DNA of 64,000 bases from Candidatus Anammoximicrobium sp. (GTDB taxonomy: Bacteria > Planctomycetota > Planctomycetia > Pirellulales > Pirellulaceae). The translations under genes were made by a program, and so were the position numbers. Location: assembly GCA_012515235.1 (NCBI GenBank), contig JAAYYU010000309.1, positions 1 through 64,000 of the forward strand. Direction: 5' to 3'. Each line of letters begins with the position of its first letter. The stretch's first letter is position 1. This document shows positions 1-8,920 of the stretch, piece by piece. The notes beneath the pieces are model-generated. The model ran no database searches. It worked only from the letters and a program-made list of their open reading frames with translations, and had not been told where the DNA came from.

Positions 1-258
1 CCTGCGAGAGAGACCAGAAAACCGATCGTCGCCCCCCCTCACAAAAACAGGCGACAATAGAACAAAAATGCCCGTTTTCACAAATACCGATCTTCCCGCC
101 GCTCGCCGGGATTTTTGGCGGGCCAGCACGCCCCTGACGCAACTGAACGACGGCGCGTGGGGCGACGTGTTGGTCGGCATGACGGCCGTGCTGGCCGACG
201 TCTCCAAACGGAGGCCCGGCCAGGAGGTGACGCAAAGACCGGGAAAGGCCGCCTTTTC
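1..258. other. Left-edge non-coding stretch
   Basis: No reading frame here resembles a known protein. It lies downstream of the minus-strand methyltransferase, whose stop codon is at 259. A run of C and an AT-richer patch around 40-90 could be the regulatory region of a gene beyond the window, but nothing can be assigned. Confidence 0.4.
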
Positions 259-1575
259 TCACCCCAGCCGCATCCACACGGCCTTCAGGTATTCGCTTTC
301 CGGCACGCCGGCCGCCACGGGGTGGTCGGCGGCGGCGCCGGTGCGGGCCAGGATCTGCATCGGCCGCGAGGCGTGCCGTGCGGATCGCTCCGCCGTGGCC
401 TCCTCCGTCACGGGACCGGCTTGGTAGGACGCCGAGCACAGCAAGCGGACGAAATCCGCTTCCTGCAACAGGCCGGAACAGCAGCAGCTGAGCAGCAGGC
501 CGCCGGGCCGGACCAGCCTCATCGCCAAGCGGTTCAAATCGAAATGCTTCCGGGTGCCCTCCTCCAGTTCCACGCGATTGCGAACCAGTTTCGGCGGGTC
601 GAGCACCACCACGTCGTAGTGCCGGCCCAGTTGCAGCATTTCCCGCATGTACAGGAACACGTCGCTCTGCACGAACCGCACGCGGACCTGGTTCAGATTC
701 GCGTTCTCGCGAGCCAGCCGCAACGGCTCGTCGTCCAAGTCGACCCCCGTCACTTCCGCGGCCTTGCCAAGTCGCTTGGCCTGGACGGCGAAACCGCCCG
801 TGTAACAGCACAGGTCCAGCACCGAGCGGCCGGCGCAGAAATCGGCCAGCCGCCGGCGGTTTTCCCGCTGATCGCAGAAGAACCCCGTCTTGTGGCCGCC
901 GGCAAACCGCACGCGAAACCGCGTGCCGTATTCGTGAATGGTCACCTGCTCCGGCAACTCCGGCGAGGCGAGCGGCGGCGGATCGTAGCCCTCCTGACTG
1001 AGAAACTGCGGACTGGTCCGAACCGCCGTGTGGCGGGTTCCGCACAGGGACGCGAGTTGAGCCAGAATGGCGTCCGCCCGCTGATACATGCCCAAGCTGA
1101 ACGCTTCGGCCGACAGCACGTCGCCGTAGCGATCGACGACCAACCCGGACAGCCCGTCCGCTTCGGCGTGGACCAGGCGACAGGCGTCGGTGGTCTCGTC
1201 CAGATTCAGCAAATCCCGCCGCAACGAAACTGCGGCCGACAACTTCTGCCGCCATTGCGCCTCGCCAGGCAGGTCGCCGCCCGGAAACAACAGCCGGACG
1301 GCCATTTCGCTGCGCGGGTTGTACAGGCCGTAACCCAGCAACGCATCGCCGGGACCGTACACCGAAACCAAGTCCCCGGGCCGCGCCGCATCACAACGAT
1401 CGATCCGTTTACGGTACAGCAGCGGGTGAAAGGTCGCCGTCCGCACAGTGACGCTGGGCAGCGACGCGGCCGAATCGACGGCCAACTCGCGTTGACCAAG
1501 CACGGGGGAAGCTCCGCGTTGCCGCGGTGCTTCACGGTCTGGGCGCGTTTTGGCTTGGTTCGTCTTGCGTCCCAT
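259..1575 (-). CDS. RlmI-type class I SAM-dependent RNA methyltransferase
   Basis: Predicted cytosolic 438-residue methyltransferase of the RlmI/YccW family, which makes 5-methylcytosine in 23S rRNA. The N-terminal third has the PUA-like RNA-binding pattern (RKRIDRCDAARPGDLVSV, then GYGLYNPRSEMAVRLL). The C-terminal Rossmann domain shows SAM motif I (VLDLCCYTGGFAVQA), an acidic SAM-ribose position (GVDLDD) and motif IV (VVLDPPK). KTGFFCDQRENRR precedes motif I, as is usual in the family, and a late SCCCS stretch matches its catalytic-cysteine region. The frame stays open upstream, but the ATG at 1575 starts a plausible basic N-terminus, and the extra 57 residues have no family counterpart. 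The family is confident; the exact target base is inferred. Confidence 0.9.
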   Translation of the reverse strand: MGRKTNQAKTRPDREAPRQRGASPVLGQRELAVDSAASLPSVTVRTATFHPLLYRKRIDRCDAARPGDLVSVYGPGDALLGYGLYNPRSEMAVRLLFPGGDLPGEAQWRQKLSAAVSLRRDLLNLDETTDACRLVHAEADGLSGLVVDRYGDVLSAEAFSLGMYQRADAILAQLASLCGTRHTAVRTSPQFLSQEGYDPPPLASPELPEQVTIHEYGTRFRVRFAGGHKTGFFCDQRENRRRLADFCAGRSVLDLCCYTGGFAVQAKRLGKAAEVTGVDLDDEPLRLARENANLNQVRVRFVQSDVFLYMREMLQLGRHYDVVVLDPPKLVRNRVELEEGTRKHFDLNRLAMRLVRPGGLLLSCCCSGLLQEADFVRLLCSASYQAGPVTEEATAERSARHASRPMQILARTGAAADHPVAAGVPESEYLKAVWMRLG

Positions 1576-1765
1576 TGCAGCCGTCGTTACCTCCGAGTTC
1601 CAATCGCTCTGAGAGTGTACCACGGGACGGCATCGACCGAAACGGGACAGGCCCCGGTGATGCGGCGGCCAAGCAGCCGCCAAGAAAAGAAAGGACGCAC
1701 ACCGGAGTGCTGTCGTGGAAACGCTCCCGGTGTGCGTCTGCGGCACTTTCTGCAGCTTGGGAGAT

Positions 1766-2047
1766 TTACGGAAAGTCGATTTCGTTGGTAACCGGAAACG
1801 GCCCGTTGTCGGTGTATGTCCCGTAGGGTCCGGCGGAGTAGGATTGATTCAGGCTTTGGATCGCCGCAGCTACGTCCCCGAACTCCTGAGCCAACTGGTC
1901 GCGCAACGACGTCACGCCGACCGTGACGCCGATCACCAAGATCGCGCAGATCAGGACCAGCGACATGATGGAGGTCTCGCCGCTTTGGTCGTTCCAGAGG
2001 GCCCACCCACGAGACCGAATCTGGCGGAAAATGAGGCGTTTGTTCAT
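1766..2047 (-). CDS. Flp/type IVb pilin-like small protein
   Basis: A 93-residue protein with a short basic N-terminus, a polar segment ending in QSGE, one hydrophobic helix (about residues 27-47) and a polar tail. This is the layout of Flp/TadA-system mini-pilins, exported by a prepilin peptidase and assembled through the N-terminal helix. After the helix it carries RDQLAQEFGD and LNQSYS, both shared with the protein encoded just upstream, so the two are paralogues. The classical Glu-Tyr at +5/+6 after the cleavage Gly is not clear (GETSIMS). The ATG at 2047 has a GAAGGA ribosome-binding site. No tad ATPase or secretin genes are in the window. It may be a minor pilin or pseudopilin. Confidence 0.7.
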   Translation of the reverse strand: MNKRLIFRQIRSRGWALWNDQSGETSIMSLVLICAILVIGVTVGVTSLRDQLAQEFGDVAAAIQSLNQSYSAGPYGTYTDNGPFPVTNEIDFP

Positions 2048-2105
2048 CGTCGTGTTCCTTCGTTAACGGTTTGGCGGGCACCCGCCGCACGCCGAGGCGG
2101 ATAGC

Positions 2106-2486
2106 CTAGCCTTCGCTCGTCGCCCCCTCCGTCACGCTGATTCCAACGCTGGTGTTGTTCTCGTCGCTGCCCGTCTCGCCGATGTCCGTCTCGTCGTCGA
2201 AACTGCTTCCCGCAGAGGTGAACGTGTAGGACACGTCATCTCCGGGATTACCTGGAGTGCCGTTGTCGTCCACATACGTGACGCTATGGGCGGCAAACGA
2301 GTAGCTTTGGTTCAGGTTCCCGACCGCCACTGCCATATCGCCGAATTCCTGGGCGATCTGGTCGCGGACACTGACCAGGCCAACGATCAAGCCGATCACG
2401 AGGATCGTACTGACGAGCACCAAGTCCGTCGACACGACGAACCCGGACTCGTCGCCCCACAACTGTTTGACAATCCTGCTGGACAT
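2106..2486 (-). CDS. Flp/type IVb pilin-like protein, longer paralogue
   Basis: A 126-residue paralogue of the neighbouring 93-residue protein. It has the same basic start, a DESG segment, one hydrophobic helix (about residues 19-43) and the shared signature RDQIAQEFGD followed by LNQSYS. Its C-terminal 60 residues are rich in Asp, Glu, Ser, Thr and Gly and contain a Ca-binding-like stretch (DDNGTPGNPGDD), suggesting an exposed acidic tail. The ATG at 2486 follows a GGGAGA ribosome-binding site. It probably shares a transcript with the pilin-like gene downstream. An envelope pilin or pseudopilin role is inferred from architecture only. Confidence 0.7.
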   Translation of the reverse strand: MSSRIVKQLWGDESGFVVSTDLVLVSTILVIGLIVGLVSVRDQIAQEFGDMAVAVGNLNQSYSFAAHSVTYVDDNGTPGNPGDDVSYTFTSAGSSFDDETDIGETGSDENNTSVGISVTEGATSEG

Positions 2487-2564
2487 AGCGTGTCATCTCC
2501 CAAAGCTGGTGTAGCCGTTTGGCAGCGGGCCGTCGGACAGCCGGCGCCGGCTGCCCAGGCCGGA

Positions 2565-3848
2565 TCAGGTACCCTCAGGTTTCGGACTCTTGTGTTCGGA
2601 CGGGGCCGCTGGCGGCTGGGCGGTCACGGCCTCGCTCACTTTCGATATCTTCAGTCTCGTCTTCATGAACGGCGCGGGTTCGGTCTTTCGCCACAGGGCC
2701 AACGCGTGCGCCCCGTGACTGGCATAGGCGTAATTCTCACGGAGTTTGTCCGGTTCCATTTTCTCGATCGTGCGGACGAACCACTGCGCTGCCCGCGTTA
2801 AAACCTCTCGCGGCGGAAGGACCTCCTCCGGCGCCCAGGCCAGCCACTCCAAGGCGTGGCCCGTGGCAACCAGCTGATCTCGCAGGGTATCGTCGAAGAT
2901 TGCACTGTCGCCTTTTTTGAGCGAGGCCTTCGAGGGCTGCCCGTTAACCCACTCACCGTCCCAACAGCCGTAGGGATGTTGGGACTTTGTCAGCTGTTGA
3001 CAGACAAGCGTCAAGAACCTCATGCACAGTTTCCGCGTTTTATCCCTCAGAAGCGGGGTGACCTCTGCGTCCACCCGCAAGATCGTCACCAGCGAGTGCA
3101 GCCGGTGGTTGCCGAAGCAGACCCCGGCGGGCAGCGTCTCTCGCATCAAGCGTTCGGCCAGTATATCGAAATTGACCTCCTGTCCCTCGGATGTGATCCA
3201 CGACGTCGTGGGCGGCAGGAACAGGGTGTAGGCAAGGATCGACCATTCGTATTCCATCTGGTCCAGGCTGAATTCTTTCAGAGACGTTTCGAACAATTCC
3301 TGAAACGTCGTCGGCCCCTCGGGCGAAATCACGGGATAGTCTCGCCTGATGCCCGTCTCGGAGATGCTGGCCAAGGAGTGGTCCATGTGGGACGCCGTTG
3401 ACAAGCCTTCCTGGGTGCGGATGGTCAAGCCCTCTTTGCCCTGTTCCAGGTAGGGCGGGGCGGTGGGCCAGACCTTCATGAAACATTCGTGATTCAGCAA
3501 GATGTCCCGCATCTCAGCGCCGGAGAGGGCTTGCGGATCGTCAAACACGGCGTCCGGACCCCAGAAGCGGAGTGCGTGGTCCACGTGGTTGATTTTCGGC
3601 TCGGGCACGCGGTACCGCGGAAACACTTTGCGAAGCGTCGCCTCCAACTGTTCTTCCGTCACCATCCAGGGGCAATCGTACAGCGGCGGCAACACGATCG
3701 CTTGCTCGCGCAGCGGCGGCAGGGCCCGGGCCGCCTGACGCATCGCCCAGCGCTGCGATGTCGCCGTCACGACGCCCGCGATCACGATTGCCTGCGCCAA
3801 GGCGAACAGGAAGATGCGGCCCCAGTCGCTTCGGTAGAATCTCGCCAT
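2565..3848 (-). CDS. Membrane-anchored protein of unknown function
   Basis: A 427-residue protein I do not recognise. It has one N-terminal hydrophobic segment (about residues 10-28, after MARFYRSDWGR) that acts as an uncleaved anchor or signal, then a large soluble helical domain. That domain contains GVCFGNHRLHSLVTIL, HPYGCWDGEW and HALEWLAWAPEEVLPP, which faintly recall the helical toroid of terpenoid-cyclase-like proteins. I chose the ATG at 3848 over one 33 bases upstream because AAAGGGAGA precedes it at a usable distance. It lies between the polytopic membrane gene and the pilin-like genes in the same orientation and may belong to an envelope or pilin-associated operon. Confidence 0.6.
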   Translation of the reverse strand: MARFYRSDWGRIFLFALAQAIVIAGVVTATSQRWAMRQAARALPPLREQAIVLPPLYDCPWMVTEEQLEATLRKVFPRYRVPEPKINHVDHALRFWGPDAVFDDPQALSGAEMRDILLNHECFMKVWPTAPPYLEQGKEGLTIRTQEGLSTASHMDHSLASISETGIRRDYPVISPEGPTTFQELFETSLKEFSLDQMEYEWSILAYTLFLPPTTSWITSEGQEVNFDILAERLMRETLPAGVCFGNHRLHSLVTILRVDAEVTPLLRDKTRKLCMRFLTLVCQQLTKSQHPYGCWDGEWVNGQPSKASLKKGDSAIFDDTLRDQLVATGHALEWLAWAPEEVLPPREVLTRAAQWFVRTIEKMEPDKLRENYAYASHGAHALALWRKTEPAPFMKTRLKISKVSEAVTAQPPAAPSEHKSPKPEGT

Positions 3849-3912
3849 CTTGTTCTCGTCTCCCTTTCCCGCAGCACGCATGAACGCTTACCGTCCAGGC
3901 CGAAACTTTCGC

Positions 3913-5553
3913 TCACTTTGATTCCGTGTAGTTCCTCACGGCCACGAACCCCAAGTCGTCTTCGTAGACGACCCGCCACTCTCCAGACCCACGCACCTCG
4001 CCGGCCAGCTTTTTTTGCTGGGCCTTGTCCACAACCACCATTTGGACATTCCAGCGGTTCAGCAAATCACTCCAATAGGTCTCGCCCTTGGAGACCCGCA
4101 TGTATCCTGTCCAGAGGAGCTTGGGAGCCAGGTGAATGTTCGTCGAAACCACGGTCTTCAGGCCCGGCGGCCCCGCCCAGGCCAGCCAATCGCTCCACCA
4201 CTGCGGTGCGTAAACCAGTCCGCGGGGCGGGTGTTCACGGACGTAGTCCGTGATCGCCAGCGGAGTCTCCGAGTTGTACAGTTCGTGCCGCGCACGCGGC
4301 TTGGAGCCCAGAAGCTGGCCGCCCGCAGGTGAGACCGCAAAACAGCACCACAGCAGCAGCAGGCAAACCAGCGTGTAGATCAACTTCGGGGCCGCCGCCC
4401 AAGCCGCCTGCAGCTTGCCCCCGGCGAACCGCTGTCCCCAGCGGTCCAGCAACCGCGTCCCTATGTCCGTGATGTGCGGCATCATGCACAGCGTGAAGAT
4501 CGACGAGTACCAGCCGATGATCCGGATCGCCACCGCCACGCCGGCTCCAAAGATCAGCAGCAGCGCCAGGTCGACCACCGACACACGCTGCCGACTGTAG
4601 CGATACAGGGCGATCCACAGCAGGATCAACGCGGCGAATTGAATTCCTTCGGCGTCGATCAGTTTCAAGCTGTACCACTCCAGAATATCCTTCAAATTCG
4701 GATTTCGTCCGAACAGGACCGCCTCGATGATCATGTCCAAACCGTAGGGATTCACCAGCGAGCCTGCCAACGCCAACTCGGTCAAGAACGTCCAACGGAC
4801 GACCCACCGATCCTTCAGCACGGCCCACAGACTGTGACTCCGCCAAAGCACTTCCACGGCCCGGCCCGCGGCATGGCAGCCCAGCACCACGATCCCCAGC
4901 AGGAAGGACCCGTGCAGATTCACCCAGGCGGCAAACAGCAGCGGGACCCCGATCCAAAGCAACCACGGCTGTCTTGCATCTTCGGCTTTCCGACCGGCAA
5001 AGACCGCCGCCCGCGACCGCCACGGCTCGCCGCGCACGACCATCCAGATCAAGGTCGCCATGCACAGGCCGCCAAAGATTTCGGGGCGGATGATCCCGTG
5101 CCGGCCAAAGTTGATGAAGAACGCCAACGCCGCTCCAACCATCCCCAGGATCACCCGTCCGCTGAGCAGATAGAACGCCCGCGCCAGCACCAGGTAGGTA
5201 CACCAGGTCGTCAAGGTGAAGACCAGAATCAGCGCCTCCGCACCGTTCCAGGATTCAGCCCAACCCAACAGTAATTGACTGAGCCAGGAACTGTCGATCA
5301 CGCGCATGCCTTGCGACAGCGGCAGGAAGGGATCCTCCGTCGGCAACGCCCGGTGCTCCAGCATCCACTTGCCGTAAGCCACATGCCCCCAAATGTCCGT
5401 GTAGAACAGGGGAATGTAACTGAGATAGGTGTAGAAGCCGGCAAAGAAAGCCACGGCAGGAATTACCGTCCAGCGGACGGCAAAGGGTTGTACGGCCAGC
5501 GTATCAGCGGGCGACAGGGACGCGGCTTCTTGGAGTTCCGTGCTGGTGGACAC
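3913..5553 (-). CDS. Polytopic membrane protein, glycosyltransferase-like
   Basis: About 546 residues with roughly ten hydrophobic helices followed by a soluble C-terminal domain of about 120 residues. A periplasmic-loop motif with acidic residues follows the first helix (FYTDIWGHVAYGKWMLEHR). This layout recalls GT-C fold lipid-linked sugar transferases (PMT/ArnT-like), where an Asp in the first loop is catalytic. The assignment is by architecture and one motif only. The start is unclear: the frame opens at a TTG (5613), but a GTG at 5553 preceded by AGCGAGGAAG is a better initiator. It is 64 bases upstream of the anchored hypothetical gene in the same orientation. A role in glycosylating envelope proteins is possible but unproven. 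Confidence 0.6.
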   Translation of the reverse strand: MSTSTELQEAASLSPADTLAVQPFAVRWTVIPAVAFFAGFYTYLSYIPLFYTDIWGHVAYGKWMLEHRALPTEDPFLPLSQGMRVIDSSWLSQLLLGWAESWNGAEALILVFTLTTWCTYLVLARAFYLLSGRVILGMVGAALAFFINFGRHGIIRPEIFGGLCMATLIWMVVRGEPWRSRAAVFAGRKAEDARQPWLLWIGVPLLFAAWVNLHGSFLLGIVVLGCHAAGRAVEVLWRSHSLWAVLKDRWVVRWTFLTELALAGSLVNPYGLDMIIEAVLFGRNPNLKDILEWYSLKLIDAEGIQFAALILLWIALYRYSRQRVSVVDLALLLIFGAGVAVAIRIIGWYSSIFTLCMMPHITDIGTRLLDRWGQRFAGGKLQAAWAAAPKLIYTLVCLLLLWCCFAVSPAGGQLLGSKPRARHELYNSETPLAITDYVREHPPRGLVYAPQWWSDWLAWAGPPGLKTVVSTNIHLAPKLLWTGYMRVSKGETYWSDLLNRWNVQMVVVDKAQQKKLAGEVRGSGEWRVVYEDDLGFVAVRNYTESK

Positions 5554-5684
5554 TCTGCTTCCTCGCTTTGACGGAAAACGGATGATCGTGGGACGGACGG
5601 TGATCCGCGCCAATACAAGTCAATGCGCCGTAACGGAGCCTCGACGAGCCGGCCGCCGCCGGCGTCTTCGTGGCACCAGGACGG

Positions 5685-5894
5685 CTACGGGCATTGGATG
5701 GCCCCGATGGCCTGGGCCAAGTCGAGCAGTTCGTTGATCAGCGCCACCCGCACCGCCGCCAAACCGGCGATGACGCCGATGCCGACCAGCGTTAACAACA
5801 GGAGGTACTCGACAAAGATCGAACCCTTTACGTCGTGTCGCAACCGCCGGAGACGACCCGCCAGTCGCGCGATTTGAAAGAACATGTATTGCAT
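5685..5894 (-). CDS. Flp-family type IVb pilin
   Basis: A 69-residue protein with the canonical Flp layout: a basic leader (MQYMFFQIARLAGRLRRL), a Gly cleavage site, then SIFVEYLLLL with Glu-Tyr at +5/+6 of the mature protein, a hydrophobic helix and a short polar end. After prepilin-peptidase cleavage it would be a pilus subunit of the tight-adherence (Tad) type. The ATG at 5894 has GGAGCG seven bases upstream; the longer open frame (to 5957) lacks a ribosome-binding site. It is more typical than the two paralogues at 1.7-2.5 kb, so the region carries three pilin-like genes without visible assembly machinery. Confidence 0.8.
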   Translation of the reverse strand: MQYMFFQIARLAGRLRRLRHDVKGSIFVEYLLLLTLVGIGVIAGLAAVRVALINELLDLAQAIGAIQCP

Positions 5895-6408
5895 GGTTCG
5901 CTCCGCTAGTAGTGTGTCCGTGCTTATTGCATACCAACCCACCAGACATCGGGGCACATTTCATACCGGGGAGCCGAGTTTTTTCCCGCCATCGCTCTGG
6001 CTTGCCCCTCTCCCGCTGCGCCCGCAACGTATGGGCTTGTCACCATTGGACTTGTCGCTCCAACCCGTCTTTTCCTAAATACCTGCACTTGGCGACCAAT
6101 CGTGATAACCAGCGCAGACATGCGGTGTGTCTCGCATCCGTCCTTTAACGCCGGCTTTCGTGTTCTGCAGCGGAGGCTCGCTGTTCCCGCGTACGGGGGG
6201 ACATGGGACGAAAGGTAAGGACGAAGGACGAAGGACGAATCCTTGTTCCCGCGTACAGGGGGAAAGGATCGCACCGTCCCGAATGTCGCGTTCGCAAAAC
6301 TCATCTGATCCAACGATTCCTGGGAAGGTTGCCTGGATGTCTAAAACGCCGTCACTTGGTCCTTTTTGCCTCTGGGAAACCCGGACCGGCTGCAGTCGGA
6401 ACGCAGAA
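5895..6408. other. Intergenic region between pilin and sigma-54 activator
   Basis: No convincing gene. It contains a 22-base motif present twice 62 bases apart (starting at 6182 and 6244) and a short AAGGACG tandem repeat between the copies. Promoter elements for the minus-strand pilin should lie near 5900-6000, but no clear -24/-12 or -35/-10 pair was found. Confidence 0.5.
6182..6265. repeat. Pair of 22-base direct repeats flanking a heptamer tandem
   Basis: TGTTCCCGCGTAC followed by a G-rich end occurs at 6182-6203 and again at 6244-6265, 62 bases apart, with two mismatches. Between them AAGGACG is repeated three times in tandem (6217-6237). The period resembles one repeat-spacer unit of a type I-E CRISPR, but only two copies exist, the arms are only weakly palindromic and no cas gene is nearby. 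Confidence 0.5.
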
Positions 6409-7890
6409 CTAGTCTGCGACGTGCAGCGAGTTCCGAGCGCGTCTGGAGTCGAGCAGACCGTATTTTTTCATCTTCTTGTACAGCCCCACCCGGCTGATTC
6501 CCAACGCGCGAGCCGTCGCGGTGCGGTTTTGCGAGTGTTCTTCTAGCGCGCGAAGCAACAACTCTTGTTCGGTGCTGGCGACTTTTTCCGACAACGTACC
6601 GCGGGACCGCGAAAACCGCTTGGCGACCGGCCCGTGTTCGGTCGCTTCCAGAATGGGCGGCGCCAGGTCGTTCGGCGTCAATTGTCCGCTGTGGCTGAAC
6701 AGGACGGCGCGGCCGACGTGGTTTTTGAGTTCGCGAATGTTGCCGGGCCAATCATAGAAACGCAGGCGTTGGAGAAACTCGGGATGGATTCGGCGAATGG
6801 TAATCCCGTGCTTCTCGCGGAATTCCTCGACAAACGCCAGCGTCAAGGGCACGATGTCGAAGGGTCGGTCGCGCAACGGAGGGACCCTGAATTCCAACAC
6901 GCTCAAGCGGTAATACAGGTCCGGACGAAACTGGCCGCCCTCGACCAGTCCCTTGAGATCGACGTTGGACGCGGCGATCAGCCGCGCATTGGTCTTTTGG
7001 GTTTCGTTGCAGCCGACGCGCTCGAACTCGCCGGTCTCGATCACGCGCAACAACTTCATCTGCTGGTTCTGGTCGAGGCAGTCGATTTCGTCCAACAGCA
7101 GCGTGCCCCGGTCGGCGATTTCGAATTTTCCTTCCTTGTTGCGGTCGGCCCCCGTGAACGCGCCTTTGACATGCCCGAACAGTTCGCTTTCGATCAGGTC
7201 CGGCGGCAGGGCTCCGCACGCCAGTGCGTAAAAACGGCCCTGCGCTCGCGGCGACAGATCGTGAACCATCCGCGCCAACGTGGTTTTACCGGTCCCGGTC
7301 TCGCCCACCAGCAAAATGGTCACGTCATGCACCGCGACGCGGGTGAGGTGCTCCAGGATCTGAAACACCTGCGGGGTGAAAGTGCGGTAAGTGATGTGCG
7401 GGGTCTGCACTTGCCGGCAGTCCGCCGTCGGCGTGATCTTGGAACGTAAACTCGCCGCCAGATCCTGACGGAGCACCCGATCCAACTGGTCGCGGTCGAA
7501 CGGCAGTCGAAGATGGGCGCCGACCGTCGAATCGGCGAGATCCGCCCACTCGCACCGATAGCCGTCGCAACCGATGGAAACAACCGGGTTTTTGCGCCGA
7601 TCCTGGCGAACGAGGAAGTCCAGGAGTGACTTCGGGTCCTCCTGATAGTGGTCCGGCCGCAAATCCAGAAACACACACTGACGACCGGAGCCGCGCAACC
7701 GTTGTTCCGCCGCGAAGTAGCTGTTCACGTAATCGGCCTCACAGCCGAAATCCTGTCGCAGGTAACCTTGCAGTTGCTGCGCCAGCGCAGAATCGCGGCT
7801 GACGACCAGAGCCTTGTCGCTCAACACAGAGCCCTTCGCCATCGCATCGGGCGGCAAGTCACCCGACATTTCGATCACTTCAGGAGTCAC
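6409..7890 (-). CDS. Sigma-54-dependent transcriptional activator, NtrC type
   Basis: About 493 residues in three parts. The N-terminal receiver-like domain has a potential phospho-acceptor Asp in FLDLRPD (about residue 76), but its first acidic pair is reduced (VVSRD). The central AAA+ domain carries Walker A GETGTGKTT (196-204), GAFTGA (243-248) for sigma-54 contact, Walker B (TLLLDEID) and sensor motifs (YYRLSVLEFRVPPLRDR). The C-terminal Fis-type helix-turn-helix is NRTATARALGISRVGLYKKM. It activates RNA polymerase with sigma-54 from enhancer-like sites. The frame opens at a GTG (7920), but a GTG at 7890 preceded by AAGGG six bases away fits better. No cognate histidine kinase is adjacent; the nearest kinase is 50 kb away. 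Confidence 0.92.
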   Translation of the reverse strand: MTPEVIEMSGDLPPDAMAKGSVLSDKALVVSRDSALAQQLQGYLRQDFGCEADYVNSYFAAEQRLRGSGRQCVFLDLRPDHYQEDPKSLLDFLVRQDRRKNPVVSIGCDGYRCEWADLADSTVGAHLRLPFDRDQLDRVLRQDLAASLRSKITPTADCRQVQTPHITYRTFTPQVFQILEHLTRVAVHDVTILLVGETGTGKTTLARMVHDLSPRAQGRFYALACGALPPDLIESELFGHVKGAFTGADRNKEGKFEIADRGTLLLDEIDCLDQNQQMKLLRVIETGEFERVGCNETQKTNARLIAASNVDLKGLVEGGQFRPDLYYRLSVLEFRVPPLRDRPFDIVPLTLAFVEEFREKHGITIRRIHPEFLQRLRFYDWPGNIRELKNHVGRAVLFSHSGQLTPNDLAPPILEATEHGPVAKRFSRSRGTLSEKVASTEQELLLRALEEHSQNRTATARALGISRVGLYKKMKKYGLLDSRRARNSLHVAD

Positions 7891-8012
7891 GTTGAACCCT
7901 TCGTCCCTAGTGGTTAACACGGGGGTTAATCACGAATTCCGCGTCGCGTTCCCACAATTCCCGTCGCTGCGGAAAATCGCCCCCCCCCGTTTGAACAAAG
8001 TCGAAAAATCGA

Positions 8013-8044
8013 GGCAGCCCGGCTGCCGGCACAGCCGGGCTGCC
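8013..8044. repeat. Perfect 13-bp hairpin with GCCCGGCT core
   Basis: Arms 8013-8025 and 8032-8044 pair perfectly around a six-base loop. No T-run follows on either strand. The core GCCCGGCT/AGCCGGGC is the one used in the terminators at 31637 and 44985, yet this copy lies between divergent genes, where a terminator is not expected. Confidence 0.6.
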
Positions 8045-8725
8045 GCCGTTGCAGCTAGAGGCCACACGGTCTGGCAACCTTTGGTCGCCGGAGACTGGCG
8101 TCAAACGCCAATCCCACCTCGAACGGCGCAACCTCTTTCTGCAAACAACGTTCTCTTGATTTCACCACGCTCGAAACACTCCCCGGTCCATGCCGGACAC
8201 CGGATTTCGCGTTGCCCGCCGCCGAAACGATCCCTACGTCCGTCGAGGCCAACGCAATGCTTAATTACCTAGATTACCCAGACTCCCTAAACTTTCAACA
8301 GTTAATCTCGCGAAACAAACGGATAAATTGTTTGCGCAGAAGGGTAGCGGTCGCTGTCACCGGGCGTTTCACGACTGGCCGACGAGCGCATCAGCCTGTG
8401 GAGTGCGGCTGGATCGTGGATGGCGACTGGCGGGGCGTGTCCGATCGGAGACCAACTGGGGGGAACTTTTCCATGATAAGCATCATCTGTAGTGCGGCGA
8501 CTTCCAGCTTTTTTGCGTCTGGGACGGGGTGCAGACGCCCACGGACCTGAGCACCTGGGCAAGATCAACTTCGCGATTTTGCCGGAGAGCGGACTTCAGT
8601 CGGCTGGGGCGGAATGAATTCCGCACTGCGAAGCTGTTCCTGGACGGGTGCTGAGCAGCGGTGATGATCCAGTCTGGGCCGAAAAGAGCGAAGAAACGCT
8701 TGGTTTGGCTGACATTACCATTTTC

Positions 8726-8753
8726 TTGTGTTGACCGGCGTAGCAATTATAAT
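8726..8753 (+). promoter_or_regulatory. Candidate sigma-70 promoter of the giant gene
   Basis: A perfect -10 box TATAAT (8748-8753) lies 16 bases downstream of TTGTGT (8726-8731) in a locally AT-rich patch, about 165 bases before the giant gene's ATG. A TTGACC nearby is too close to serve as its -35. Sequence match only. Confidence 0.4.
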
Positions 8754-8920
8754 CGTTGAAAAATGCTGATCTGATTCAGTTTGCGCTGATTTTGCTATGA
8801 GGCTGAGTTGTATTGGGCCAGTTTGGATTACGATACCGATAGTCTCACTTATGGTTACGATACGTGGGGATTTTGCGCAATCAGGGCAAGCTAGGTCGCT
8901 AGTACCTTAAGGGCTGATTT

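Larger units (their letters stand above)
7891..8920. other. One-kilobase divergent intergenic region
   Basis: No supported gene on either strand. It separates the sigma-54 activator (minus) from the giant surface-protein gene (plus) and so should hold both promoters. It contains a C-tract at 7980-7988, a perfect hairpin at 8013-8044 and, in its AT-richer end, a TATAAT box at 8748. The last 170 bases would be the untranslated leader of the giant gene. Confidence 0.5.

Noticed and set aside
68-427. A 119-codon plus-strand frame at the left edge
   Set aside because: It overlaps the methyltransferase gene, lacks a ribosome-binding site and resembles nothing known.
6182-6265. A CRISPR array
   Set aside because: Only two copies, weak palindromy, a low-complexity 'spacer' and no cas genes nearby.
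8731-8753. TTGACC at 8731 as the -35 of the giant gene's promoter
   Set aside because: The spacing to TATAAT is only 11 bases, too short for a sigma-70 promoter.
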